Below are positions 19,305-27,320 of a stretch of 64,000 nt of DNA, piece by piece. Each line of letters opens with the position of its first letter. Position 1 is the first letter of the stretch. The position numbers were made by a program, and so were the translations under genes. The stretch is from NCBI RefSeq assembly GCF_016722925.1, contig NZ_JAEQNC010000004.1, positions 372,001 through 436,000 on the forward strand, read 5' to 3'. The DNA is from Phytoamicus setariae (GTDB lineage: Bacteria > Pseudomonadota > Alphaproteobacteria > Rhizobiales > Rhizobiaceae). The notes under the pieces are model-generated. The model did not search any database, had not been told where the DNA came from, and saw only the letters and a list, made by a program, of their open reading frames with translations.

Positions 19305-20168
19305 ATGCGAAACGTTACGATCGACAATATTAGCGATGTTGTTATTCACGCGCTTGCCGACGATATCACGCCACGCCGGCGCGAGATCCTGACCAGTTTC
19401 ATCCGTCATGCACACGATTTCTGCCGGGAAGTGAAGATCACCCACGGCGAATGGCTTGAAGCCTGCGAGTTCATGCGCCGCGCAGGCGATATCTCCGACG
19501 AGAACAGAAATGAGTTCATTCTGATCTGTGATATTCTCGGCATCGAGGTTCTGGTCGACATGATCGATCATCCGGTGACCGAGGGCGAGAGCTGTTCGAC
19601 GGTTCTTGGTCCTTTCTATCGCGAAAATCCTCCGGTGCTTCCGAATGGCGCCAGCATCATTCAAAAGGATTTTCCGGATCAGGAAACCGTGCTCGTGCGG
19701 GGTCGCATCCTCGGCACCGACGGCAAGCCGCTCGCCGGCGTCACGATCGATGTCTGGGAAGATGCACCGAACGGCCTTTACGAACAGCAGGATCCGGACC
19801 AGCCGGATTACAATCTGCGTGGCCGGTTCCATTCGGATGCCAGTGGCGATTACAGCTTTGTCGGCATCCGGCCAGTGCCTTATCCGATCCCCTATGACGG
19901 GGCTGCGGGCGAATTGCTCAATTATATGGGCCACCATCCGTGGCGGCCGGGTCATATCCATTTCATGATCACCAAGGACGGCTATCGCCCGCTGATCTCG
20001 CAGATATTCGACTCCGAGACGGAGTATCTCGACAAGGACTCCGTGTTTGCCGTCAAGGAAGACCTGATCGGCGAGCTAAAGAAGGCGCCCGCCGGCTCGA
20101 AGACCGACTATGTCATGGATTTCGACTTCATCCTCAAGCGTGAAGCCATGGCGATGGCGGCCGAATAG
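19305..20168 (+). CDS. intradiol ring-cleavage dioxygenase (hydroxyquinol/catechol 1,2-dioxygenase type)
   Basis: 287 residues. The N-terminal helical domain typical of catechol/hydroxyquinol dioxygenases covers about 1-100 (GEWLEACEFMRRAGDI) and precedes the beta-sandwich catalytic domain. The Fe(III) ligands are visible with family spacing: Tyr159 (NGLYEQQ), Tyr193 (VPYPIP), His217 and His219 (RPGHIHF). It opens the ring between two hydroxyls with O2, giving a cis,cis-muconate or, from hydroxyquinol, maleylacetate. The downstream cycloisomerase-like gene favours a muconate product. Start ATG 19305 after GGGAGGAAGAA; first gene of a five-gene rightward operon. Confidence 0.92.
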   Translation: MRNVTIDNISDVVIHALADDITPRRREILTSFIRHAHDFCREVKITHGEWLEACEFMRRAGDISDENRNEFILICDILGIEVLVDMIDHPVTEGESCSTVLGPFYRENPPVLPNGASIIQKDFPDQETVLVRGRILGTDGKPLAGVTIDVWEDAPNGLYEQQDPDQPDYNLRGRFHSDASGDYSFVGIRPVPYPIPYDGAAGELLNYMGHHPWRPGHIHFMITKDGYRPLISQIFDSETEYLDKDSVFAVKEDLIGELKKAPAGSKTDYVMDFDFILKREAMAMAAE

Positions 20169-20175
20169 CACCCCC

Positions 20176-20201
20176 GTTGCGCCTCCAATCGGGGGCGCAA
20201 C
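20176..20201 (+). terminator. intra-operon hairpin after the dioxygenase gene
   Basis: GTTGCGCC (20176-20183) and GGCGCAAC (20194-20201) form an 8-bp perfect stem with a 10-base loop, followed by TTCCCTTTG. It may reduce expression of the downstream genes relative to the dioxygenase or stabilise the transcript end. Confidence 0.45.
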
Positions 20202-20230
20202 TTCCCTTTGATACTGGAGTAAAGACGAGT

Positions 20231-21403
20231 ATGGCCCTTGCAGTCCCGATGGCGCTGCTCGACGAAAGCGTCTCTTGGCGTGATCTTGCGATCCGCAGCA
20301 TCGCTTCGTCGATCATCGATGCCCCCACAGTGCGCAGGCACAAGCTTTCCAACACCGAGATTTCGAACCAGAACTACGTTCTTGTGCGGGTGATGCTGGA
20401 AAACGGCGTGGAAGGTTATGGCGAGGCGGCCACGCTCGGCGGCCCGCGCTGGGCCGAGGAAAGCGTGGAATCGATCAAGTCGGCGATCGACGTCTATCTC
20501 GCACCCGTGCTGATCGGCCGTCACGCCGCCAGCTTCGAGGAAAATGCTCTGCGACTTTCCAAGGCCGCCAGCCGCAACAATGCCGCTAAGGCAGCAATCG
20601 AGGCGGCGATGTTCGACGCGGTCGGCAAATCGCTCGGCCTGCCCGTGACAACACTTCTGGGCGGCGCCGTCCGTTCCAGCTTCTCTATCATCTGGGCCCT
20701 GGCGTCGGGAGATGCTGGCCAGGAGATCGAGGAGGCGCAGGCCAAGATAGAGCGTCGCGAGCATCGGCGCTTCAAGATCAAGATCGGCTTCGCCGAACCC
20801 AGCGTCGATATTCAGCGGCTGCGCAAGATCCGCACGGCGCTTGGCTCCGACGTCGAAATCATCGTCGATGTCAACCAGGGCTGGAGCGAGGCGACGGCGA
20901 TGCGCTGGATGCCGGCCTTTGCTGATCTCGGCGTCAGCCTGATCGAGCAGCCCCTGCCCGCAGCCCAGATCGAGCAACTCGGCCGCATTGCCGCCCGCAC
21001 CTCCATTCCGATCATGGTGGACGAAGCTGTCTTCACCTCTGCCGAAATTATCCGGGCCGGGCAAGCCGGATCAGGCAGCGTGATTTCGTTGAAGCTGGTC
21101 AAGAGCGGTGGGTTGCTGGAGTTGAAACGGGCCGCAGCCGTGGCCGGCGCGGTCGGCATGGAACTCTATGGCGGCTGCCTGCTGGAAAGCGGCATCGGCG
21201 CCGCCGCCCATCTCGCGGTCTTCTCCACATTGCCCAAGCTCGAATGGGGCACCGAACAGTTCGGACCGAAAATCCTCGCCAACGATCTGGTGCTCGAGGG
21301 ACCGACATTCCGCGACTTCGAAGTGCACCTGGCGCAAGGTCCGGGCTTAGGCATCGTGCTGGACGAAGAGCGCATCAAACACATGACCCGGACGGGAAAT
21401 TGA
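20231..21403 (+). CDS. muconate-cycloisomerase-like enolase-superfamily enzyme
   Basis: 390 residues of the muconate lactonizing subgroup. Cap domain 1-140 has EGYGEAATLGGPRWAEES, a CatB-like substrate loop. Barrel residues are the KIKIG pair (about 181), VDVNQ (about 212), LIEQP (about 238), VDEA (about 263) and SLKLVKSGG (about 287), covering the metal ligands and both catalytic lysines. It should turn a muconate from the preceding dioxygenase into a lactone. ATG 20231 is taken, with TGGAG about 13 bases upstream. A dipeptide epimerase or N-succinylamino acid racemase is less likely because of the neighbours. Confidence 0.88.
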   Translation: MALAVPMALLDESVSWRDLAIRSIASSIIDAPTVRRHKLSNTEISNQNYVLVRVMLENGVEGYGEAATLGGPRWAEESVESIKSAIDVYLAPVLIGRHAASFEENALRLSKAASRNNAAKAAIEAAMFDAVGKSLGLPVTTLLGGAVRSSFSIIWALASGDAGQEIEEAQAKIERREHRRFKIKIGFAEPSVDIQRLRKIRTALGSDVEIIVDVNQGWSEATAMRWMPAFADLGVSLIEQPLPAAQIEQLGRIAARTSIPIMVDEAVFTSAEIIRAGQAGSGSVISLKLVKSGGLLELKRAAAVAGAVGMELYGGCLLESGIGAAAHLAVFSTLPKLEWGTEQFGPKILANDLVLEGPTFRDFEVHLAQGPGLGIVLDEERIKHMTRTGN

Positions 21404-21406
21404 ACC

Positions 21407-21799
21407 ATGAGCAGCGCACCGAACGTCCTGTCGACACTCGAAATGATCGCCGCCCGCCTCGACGACATGCCGCATCTGTTGCGTATGGGCAGCCTGTTCA
21501 GCGAAACCGTGCTGATCGAAATCGATGCGGAGTGTTATTACCTGACATTCCATCGGGGGCATATCGAGTCGATCGCCCATGGTCGGAACCGCAAGACGCC
21601 CTGGCGCTTCGCGATCCGGACCGATGCGGAGGCGCTATCGCGCTTCTGGCAGAAACTGCCAGCGCCGGGATTTCATGACATTTTCGGACTCGTCAAGCTC
21701 GGAAGGGCCAGCATTGACGGCGATATCCTGAGCCTCGTGAAGAACCTGCGGTTCTTCAAGGAGATACTCGCCATACCACGGGATGGACAAACAGCATGA
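21407..21799 (+). CDS. small SCP2-like protein in the aromatic operon
   Basis: 130 residues, no signal peptide. The middle part (VLIEIDAECYYLTFHRGHIESI, split here at 20: VLIEIDAECYYLTFHRGHIE) and the C-terminal GRASIDGDILSLVKNLRFF resemble the sterol-carrier SCP2 fold, where a beta-sheet and end helices enclose a hydrophobic tunnel. It sits three bases after the cycloisomerase and overlaps the hydrolase start by ATGA, so it is made with them. Its position is where a muconolactone isomerase would be expected, but it does not look like CatC. A carrier or lactone-processing role is speculation. Confidence 0.7.
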   Translation: MSSAPNVLSTLEMIAARLDDMPHLLRMGSLFSETVLIEIDAECYYLTFHRGHIESIAHGRNRKTPWRFAIRTDAEALSRFWQKLPAPGFHDIFGLVKLGRASIDGDILSLVKNLRFFKEILAIPRDGQTA

Positions 21800-22671
21800 A
21801 GAGCGTGGTGGAAGACATTGTCGGCCGTTACCTGACCGTTGAAATCGAAGGCAGGTCGCAGCGGATATTTTTCGAGGAAAGCGGCACGGGGAGACCGGTG
21901 CTTTGCCTGCATACGGCTGGCGCGGATACCCGCCAATGGCGGCATATTCTCAACGACCGCGAATTCAGCGCCAATCACCGCATTATCGCCTTCGACATGC
22001 CCTGGCACGGCAAATCGCTGCCGCCGGAGGGCTTCGAGACGGAAGAATACCTGCTGACCACCGACCTCTATATCGAAACAGTGCTGGCCGTCGCCGATGG
22101 CCTAGGGCTCGAAGATCCCATCCTTGCCGGCTGTTCGATGGGCGGCCGCATTGCACTGCAGATCGCAGCCCTTCATCCGGGCCGCTTTGGAGGCTATATC
22201 GCCATAGAAGCGTCGGATTTCCAGCCCGCCTGGTATGATATCGATTGGTTTCATCGTCCCGACGCTCATGGCGGCGAAATGGGTGCGGCCCTGGTTTCCG
22301 CCAACATCGCGCCGCATGCGCCTAACACCGAGCGGTGGAATACGCTCTGGGTGTTTATGCAATCCGGCCCTGGCGTCTTTCGTGGCGATCTCAGTTTCTA
22401 CACGAAGGACGACAGCCTCGTCGGCAATATCGCCAAGATCGACACGACACGTGGCCCAGTGCACATCCTTTGTGGCGAATACGACCTCACCTGCACGCCG
22501 GAGGATGCGACACGAACGCACAGGGCAATCGCCGGTTCCACTCTTGAGATTATGACAGAACTCGGCCATTTTCCGATGAGCGAAAACCCGGTGCGTTTCC
22601 GGCCGTATTTCGCGCGGGCACTGGCGGTCATCACGGGAGGGAAGTCCGCGGTTGGAACTGAAGCGGCTTAA
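21796..22671 (+). CDS. alpha/beta hydrolase (enol-lactonase-like)
   Basis: 291 residues. Nucleophile elbow GCSMGG near residue 114, acid candidate in CGEYDLTCTPED (about 236), catalytic histidine in ELGHFPMSENP (about 257), oxyanion segment LHTAGADTRQW near 37. Cytoplasmic. In the operon it follows the cycloisomerase and SCP2-like genes, so hydrolysis of a lactone made from the muconate is the most likely role; CatD/PcaD enol-lactonases share the fold. It is longer than those by about 30 residues at the N-terminus. Confidence 0.85.
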   Translation: MKSVVEDIVGRYLTVEIEGRSQRIFFEESGTGRPVLCLHTAGADTRQWRHILNDREFSANHRIIAFDMPWHGKSLPPEGFETEEYLLTTDLYIETVLAVADGLGLEDPILAGCSMGGRIALQIAALHPGRFGGYIAIEASDFQPAWYDIDWFHRPDAHGGEMGAALVSANIAPHAPNTERWNTLWVFMQSGPGVFRGDLSFYTKDDSLVGNIAKIDTTRGPVHILCGEYDLTCTPEDATRTHRAIAGSTLEIMTELGHFPMSENPVRFRPYFARALAVITGGKSAVGTEAA

Positions 22672-23560
22672 ATATTTCATCGCCGTGGCCGAGGAACTCC
22701 ACTTCGGCAGGGCGGCCGTGCGCCTCGACATGGCCCAACCACCCCTCAGCCGGCAGATCGGCCAGCTGGAAAAGGATATCGGCGCGCTGCTGTTCGATCG
22801 CTCGCGCAGCCAGATCCGCCTGACCCAGGCGGGCGAGGTATTGCTGCAGCGATCCCGAGACCTGTTTGCCAACCTCGACAGCACTTTTGCCGAGGTGCGG
22901 CGCATCGGCAGCGGCAGCGAGGGCAGGCTACGGATAGCCTTTGTCGGCTCCTCGACCCATGGCGCCGTGCCGACCCTGATCAAGTCTTACCGTTCCCATT
23001 ACGCGGACGTCGATCTCGTCCTGACCGCCATGAACAATGCGGAGCTCAAGCGGGCGCTGATCCAGCGCGAGATCGATGTGGCGATCGCCCGGCCGTCGAT
23101 CGAGGATGACGAGGTCAAGTCGGAATTCCTGCATCACGAACCGCTGATCCTAGCATTACCGGACAATTCGCCGCTCAATTCGCAGGTCCTGCCGAACCTT
23201 GCCGACCTGCGCGAGGAGACATTCATCCTCTATCCGAGCAGTCCCCGGCCGAGCTTTGCCGATTATGTGCTCGGCATCTGCAACGATGCCGGCATCGACC
23301 ATATAAAAAAGGTGATGGCGATGGATTACCAGACGGCTATCAGCCTGGTCTCGGTCGGTGTCGGCGTATCGATCGTGCCGGAATCCGTGTCCGGAACCCA
23401 ACGCGCCGGCGTCAGCTACCGCAAATATGCCGGTCCGAATCCCGGCACGGCATTGTCAGTGAATTATCGGCTCGACAACCGGTCGCCGCAGCTTCGTAAC
23501 TTTGTGGAAATCGCCCGCCGCTATGCGCGCGAGAGCGTGGTCAAGCGCAAAGGCGCCTGA
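22652..23560 (+). CDS. LysR-family regulator of the aromatic cluster
   Basis: 302 residues, starting at TTG 22652 inside the end of the hydrolase gene. The helix-turn-helix covers about 18-37 (LHFGRAAVRLDMAQPPLSRQ), followed by the linker and a periplasmic-binding-protein-like effector domain. It resembles the CatR/BenM group that senses muconate or aromatic acids. Because it is last in the dioxygenase operon, its level should rise with the pathway. It is closely similar to the orphan LysR at 48357-49262. Confidence 0.92.
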   Translation: MELKRLKYFIAVAEELHFGRAAVRLDMAQPPLSRQIGQLEKDIGALLFDRSRSQIRLTQAGEVLLQRSRDLFANLDSTFAEVRRIGSGSEGRLRIAFVGSSTHGAVPTLIKSYRSHYADVDLVLTAMNNAELKRALIQREIDVAIARPSIEDDEVKSEFLHHEPLILALPDNSPLNSQVLPNLADLREETFILYPSSPRPSFADYVLGICNDAGIDHIKKVMAMDYQTAISLVSVGVGVSIVPESVSGTQRAGVSYRKYAGPNPGTALSVNYRLDNRSPQLRNFVEIARRYARESVVKRKGA

Positions 23561-23573
23561 CCACTCCTTTCCG

Positions 23574-24857
23574 TCAACTGATGGCAACCATCTGGCCGCC
23601 GATCGGGATTTCCGGATGATCGCCATTTTCGACGATGGCAAGAACCGGCTTGCCATCCTTGATACTCCACTGTCCGCCGACGAGCGGTGTCTTGGCGATG
23701 TTCGGCACGGGCCCCTTGGAGAAGTCGACCGGCCCGACGATCGACTGATACGATGTCGCCTTGATCGCGTCACGGATCGAGGCCGGATCCGTTGGGTCCT
23801 CGGTGCGCTTGAGAGCATCGAGCGCGACCTCGAACAGCGAATGCTTGAAGGCGAGCGGCATCGTCCAGGGTTGGCCGGTCGATTTTTCGTAATCCGCGGC
23901 GAGTTCGGCCGATGTCTGGCCGGTGAACCCCGACGAGAACGGATGCGACGGGGACCACCAGACTTCGACGGAAAGTCCGTTGCCACGGTCGCCAAGCGCC
24001 TGGATTGGTTGTGGAAATTCCAGGGCTTTGGCAACGGTGACGACTTTCGGCTTGAAGCCCTGCTGGGCCGCCTGCGTCCAGAAGGTCGTGAAATCCGGCG
24101 GAACGACCACGCCGGTGACAATCTCTACACCGGCAGCCTTGAACGCCGAAATCTGGGCGGTGAAATCGTCTGACATGCCCTGGAAGCGGCCGGTATCGAC
24201 CAGTGAGAAGCCCTTTTCTTTCAGGATCGGTGGGAAGCCCAACTTGCCGTCGCCCCAGGCATTGCCGTCCGGATCGTTCGGCCACAGGGCGCCAACCACT
24301 TTCGACGTGTCGGTCTTCGACCACAGTCCAGTGAAAACCGAAATGACGTCCTCGAGACCCCAGAAGAAATGGTAGGTCCATTCAAATCCTTTGGACGGGT
24401 CCCCCTGACGGCCGAAGAAGTGAGGCTGCCAGGGCGTGTCGTTGGTGATGCAGGGAACACCATTCAATTCAGCCTGGTCGGCGACCGGATTGGTGGTGTC
24501 CGGCGTCGAGGTGGCGGTAATGATGTCGACTTCTTCACCAAGGATCAGTTCCTGGGCGACGGAGGATGCGCGATTCGAGTTGGATTGGCTGTCGCGGACC
24601 ACAAACTCGACCGGATGCGTGGCACCGTTGATCTTGATGCCCGAAGCCGTCGCCTTGCGGAACTGTTCAAGCACATAGGCGTCCGGTTGGGCGAATACCG
24701 CGAGCGGACCCGTCGCGGGTGTTACGAAACCTATCTTGATGGTCTTCGGTGCCGAGATCGCCGGCATCGGGAAACTTCCTGCAGCCGTCGCAATGCCAAA
24801 TGCACCGGCGCTTTTCAGCAATCCACGGCGCGAGATTCTTCTGGGGTGAATGATCAT
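23574..24857 (-). CDS. ABC transporter substrate-binding protein, Tat-exported
   Basis: 427 residues. The N-terminus has a twin-arginine signal (RRISRRGLLKSAGAFGIA) ending near residue 36 (AISA-PKT). The rest is a type I periplasmic binding fold of the branched-chain amino acid class (IKIGFVTPATGPLAVF). It is the binding partner for the LivHMGF-type permease at 15788-19113, from which it is separated by the rightward ring-cleavage operon. Tat export suggests it folds before secretion. Its stop is 13 bases from the convergent LysR stop. Confidence 0.9.
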   Translation of the reverse strand: MIIHPRRISRRGLLKSAGAFGIATAAGSFPMPAISAPKTIKIGFVTPATGPLAVFAQPDAYVLEQFRKATASGIKINGATHPVEFVVRDSQSNSNRASSVAQELILGEEVDIITATSTPDTTNPVADQAELNGVPCITNDTPWQPHFFGRQGDPSKGFEWTYHFFWGLEDVISVFTGLWSKTDTSKVVGALWPNDPDGNAWGDGKLGFPPILKEKGFSLVDTGRFQGMSDDFTAQISAFKAAGVEIVTGVVVPPDFTTFWTQAAQQGFKPKVVTVAKALEFPQPIQALGDRGNGLSVEVWWSPSHPFSSGFTGQTSAELAADYEKSTGQPWTMPLAFKHSLFEVALDALKRTEDPTDPASIRDAIKATSYQSIVGPVDFSKGPVPNIAKTPLVGGQWSIKDGKPVLAIVENGDHPEIPIGGQMVAIS

Positions 24858-24925
24858 GGCTTCCTCCTCTTGTCATGACAGGAGGAAGTATTGTTCGATG
24901 CTCCGGCCGGGGACATGCCCCAGAA

Positions 24926-24940
24926 GGTATCTGGCGATAC
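24926..24940. promoter_or_regulatory. GGTAT-N6-ATAC repeat upstream of the binding-protein gene
   Basis: AAGGTATCTGGCGATACGG, with GTAT (24927-24930) and ATAC (24937-24940) as inverted halves, lies about 70 bases upstream of the binding-protein start in the 143-base gap after the flavin-reductase gene. The opposite strand of the site at 27180-27195 reads AAGGTATCGGTCAATACCG, nearly the same sequence. Confidence 0.6.
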
Positions 24941-25000
24941 GGTGGCAAGTTACAAGTGGCGTCAGATTTCCGAGAAATCAGCCAGGCATGCCTGCACTCG

Positions 25001-25555
25001 CTACCAATGGGCACCCTCGAAAGGGAAATCGGCATTCAGGATCGGGTTTGGGTGTTCCTCGTGCAACTTTCCGAACCGGCCACGATGGAATATCAGAGGA
25101 ATGATGTCCGGATTGGCTTGCATCTGCTGAACGCGCCCCACGAAGATTACATGATCGCCCGCATCGACCCTCTGTTCTACTTCGGCCGTGAACACCGAGC
25201 AGGCCTCGCGTGCCACGGGCAGGCCGCCGAGTTGCCGCAGGGGGTCGATGACGTTGTCATCGGGCCGGCCTGCAAAATGCATTGCGGTAGCCTCCGTTCC
25301 GCTCGCCAGGATCGAGACGGCAAACCGCCCTGATTTCGTTATGTAATCCAGCATTCTGGTCTTTTTGGCGATGGATATCGCGATCAGCGGTGGATCGAGC
25401 GAAATCGACATGAAGGCATTCGCCGTCATGCCATGTTCGGTGTCGCCCAATTTCGTGGTGATCACCGTGACCCCGGTCGCAAACCCGCCACAGGCGTTGC
25501 GAAAAGCAATGGGATCAATCCCCTCGGATTTCGCTGCCGCTGCCATCTCTCCCAT
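25001..25555 (-). CDS. flavin reductase (short-chain, HpaC/NtaB family)
   Basis: 184 residues: FRNACGGFATGVTVITTKLG near the start, GMTANAFMSISLDPPLI as the flavin-binding segment and HVIFVGRVQQMQ near the end. These proteins use NAD(P)H to make free reduced FAD or FMN for a partner monooxygenase, here most likely the HpaB-type enzyme at 27321-28874. ATG 25555 follows GGAGG. It is third in the leftward unit IclR, FAD synthetase, reductase. Confidence 0.92.
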   Translation of the reverse strand: MGEMAAAAKSEGIDPIAFRNACGGFATGVTVITTKLGDTEHGMTANAFMSISLDPPLIAISIAKKTRMLDYITKSGRFAVSILASGTEATAMHFAGRPDDNVIDPLRQLGGLPVAREACSVFTAEVEQRVDAGDHVIFVGRVQQMQANPDIIPLIFHRGRFGKLHEEHPNPILNADFPFEGAHW

Positions 25556-25582
25556 GATCCGTCCTCCATGTTAAGTTTTATT

Positions 25583-26185
25583 TCAAAGTGCAGTTCCAGG
25601 CAGGCATCCGGCGTCAGGCCATCCGTGCAGGAGACGTGCCTCTTCGTGCCGGCCTTCGCTGATCAGAGCCCGGAGACGGCTGCTGGAAATTCGCTCGCCT
25701 TCGCAGGCTGCGACATCCGCCAGGATGCGGACCGGAAAGTAGCGGTCCAGCAGGGCCACGTCCCCGAGCCGTTCCTTCCCGAACCGAAAATCGGTGCCGA
25801 CCCAAAGCCCGCGCGGATTGATCCGCCCGAGTTCCTCGATAAACGAAGCTGCCGGGCGCGATGCATAGTCACGGTCAAAACGCGCCATGATGATATGGTC
25901 AACCTCGAACAGACTGAGCCTGCGGATGCGCTCGGCCGGGGGCGTCAACTGGATGACGCGGCCGAGCGCGACCTTGGGCGGGGTTTCGAAAGTATAGACG
26001 ACCGAGGGCACGCCATGCTGTCGGGCCTCGCTGACCACGCGCGCAAGCAGGGCCTGATGCCCGCGGTGAACACCATCGAATGCCCCTATCGTCACAATGG
26101 AGGCCGAAAGCGAAAGTTCACATTCCCGGTGAACAACGGTGCGCGCAAGCGATTGTACTGCCTCTCCGGAATCGAAGCCGATCAT
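25583..26185 (-). CDS. stand-alone FAD synthetase (RibF N-terminal domain)
   Basis: 200 residues matching only the FMN adenylyltransferase half of bifunctional RibF: nucleotide motif TIGAFDGVHRGHQALL near residue 32, LGRINPRGLWVGTDFRFGKE in the middle and the ISSSRLRALI motif near the end. The riboflavin-kinase domain, present in RibF of about 300-plus residues, is missing. ATG 26185 has AAAGGAG ten bases upstream. It lies between the IclR and flavin-reductase genes, so it probably boosts FAD supply for the two-component monooxygenase. Confidence 0.88.
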   Translation of the reverse strand: MIGFDSGEAVQSLARTVVHRECELSLSASIVTIGAFDGVHRGHQALLARVVSEARQHGVPSVVYTFETPPKVALGRVIQLTPPAERIRRLSLFEVDHIIMARFDRDYASRPAASFIEELGRINPRGLWVGTDFRFGKERLGDVALLDRYFPVRILADVAACEGERISSSRLRALISEGRHEEARLLHGWPDAGCLPGTAL

Positions 26186-26189
26186 TCCG

Positions 26190-26990
26190 CTACTCCTTTT
26201 CCCTGTGTCGCCGAGTGCCGGTCGTCTGGCTGCTGGAGGGCGCGGCCGGATCCCAGCCCAGCCGTGCCGAAATCTGGGTCGCGGCCTCCCTGGTAATGCT
26301 CGCATAAGCCCTTGGCTGAGCCTCGTAGCGTGCAACGGGAATGAAGAGGCAAAATGCTCCCATGCAGAAGCCCGCATGATTTCGGATGGGCGCCGCGGTC
26401 GAAGCCAGATCCGGAATGTATTCCCCCACCTCTTCAGCGTAGGCAGCCGCGCTAACTTTGGCGAGCGCTTCTTCCAGCACCGATTTCTGCGTAATTGTGC
26501 GCGAAGTTATCGGCGTGAATTCCATTCGCGCCAAAAGCAATTGCAACGCCGGGGCAGGCAGTTCGGCCAGCAGAACCCGTCCCGGCGCTGTGGCGTGCAC
26601 GGGAGTTGCGGCCGAAATGATATTTCGGGATACTCGGACTGGTGTGTCGCTTTCCTGCGCGATAAGCGAGAGCAGACGCCGGTCCATCAACTCGACGACA
26701 TGGCAGGTCTCGCCGTAGCGACGCGCAAAATCAGACACGATCGATTGCGCGGCGCCAATGATCAGGTCTGTGCTGGTCATGATCTGGCTCAGCGCGGCAA
26801 TCATCGGGCCGAGCCGAAAGCGACCGGGTGCCCTCCTGCGCAAGAGGCCTGTATCCGAAAGCCCATTGAGGACTTCATGCGCTGACGATGTGGCGATGCC
26901 AAGAAGCCGAGCGACTTCGGACGTGCCAAGCTCGGGGCTTGTCAGCGTGAATAGCCGGAGAACTTCTGCGGTTCTTTCCGTGGACTTCAA
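26190..26990 (-). CDS. IclR-family transcriptional regulator
   Basis: 266 residues from a TTG start at 26990, with GAGGGGGG about eight bases before it; the open frame continues to 27551 but into the monooxygenase gene. Winged helix about 1-65 ([20 protein letters not shown]), effector domain after it ([14 protein letters not shown]). It is divergent from the HpaB-type gene and leads a unit with FAD synthetase and flavin reductase. IclR proteins often control aromatic catabolism with ring metabolites as effectors. The repeat at 27180-27195 is a likely target. Confidence 0.88.
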   Translation of the reverse strand: MKSTERTAEVLRLFTLTSPELGTSEVARLLGIATSSAHEVLNGLSDTGLLRRRAPGRFRLGPMIAALSQIMTSTDLIIGAAQSIVSDFARRYGETCHVVELMDRRLLSLIAQESDTPVRVSRNIISAATPVHATAPGRVLLAELPAPALQLLLARMEFTPITSRTITQKSVLEEALAKVSAAAYAEEVGEYIPDLASTAAPIRNHAGFCMGAFCLFIPVARYEAQPRAYASITREAATQISARLGWDPAAPSSSQTTGTRRHREKE

Positions 26991-27320
26991 AACACCACCC
27001 CCCTCAGGTTTATCAATAACGTCCAACGTGAACAGCGTGCGAACGCGGGCAACCTGCGCTCGGGAAATACCGTCGATGCCGGCGGACCGCCCGCAGGAGG
27101 CAGCATTCTTCCTGCGCTGGATGTCACTCCTGCCGAACACCTTCTTACTCACTATTCGGAAAAAAGGACCTCTTGGCACGGTATTGACCGATACCTTTTG
27201 GAATTTTCGAATTGCGCTATCGATGCCGTCCAGGTTCTGCTCCTCGCGGCGGTCATGGGAAGACCACTGCAACCGATCTCGGGAGAAGAATGCGACAGAT
27301 TTTTTGCTAGGGAGGATATC
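26991..27320. other. divergent promoter region, IclR and HpaB-type genes
   Basis: 330 bases without a supported gene. It contains the GGTAT-N6-ATACC repeat at 27180-27195 and must hold promoters for both directions. Open frames running across it are extensions of the two genes. Confidence 0.5.
27180..27195. promoter_or_regulatory. GGTAT-N6-ATACC inverted repeat upstream of HpaB-type gene
   Basis: GGTAT-TGACCG-ATACC, perfect 5-bp arms, about 125 bases before the monooxygenase start. It shares half-sites and spacing with 24926-24940 and 19220-19234, giving one site in each promoter region of the cluster. Confidence 0.6.

Noticed and set aside
20108-21064. 318-codon minus-strand frame over the cycloisomerase gene
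   Set aside because: It is antisense to a gene with complete enolase-superfamily motifs, and its translation has no domain.
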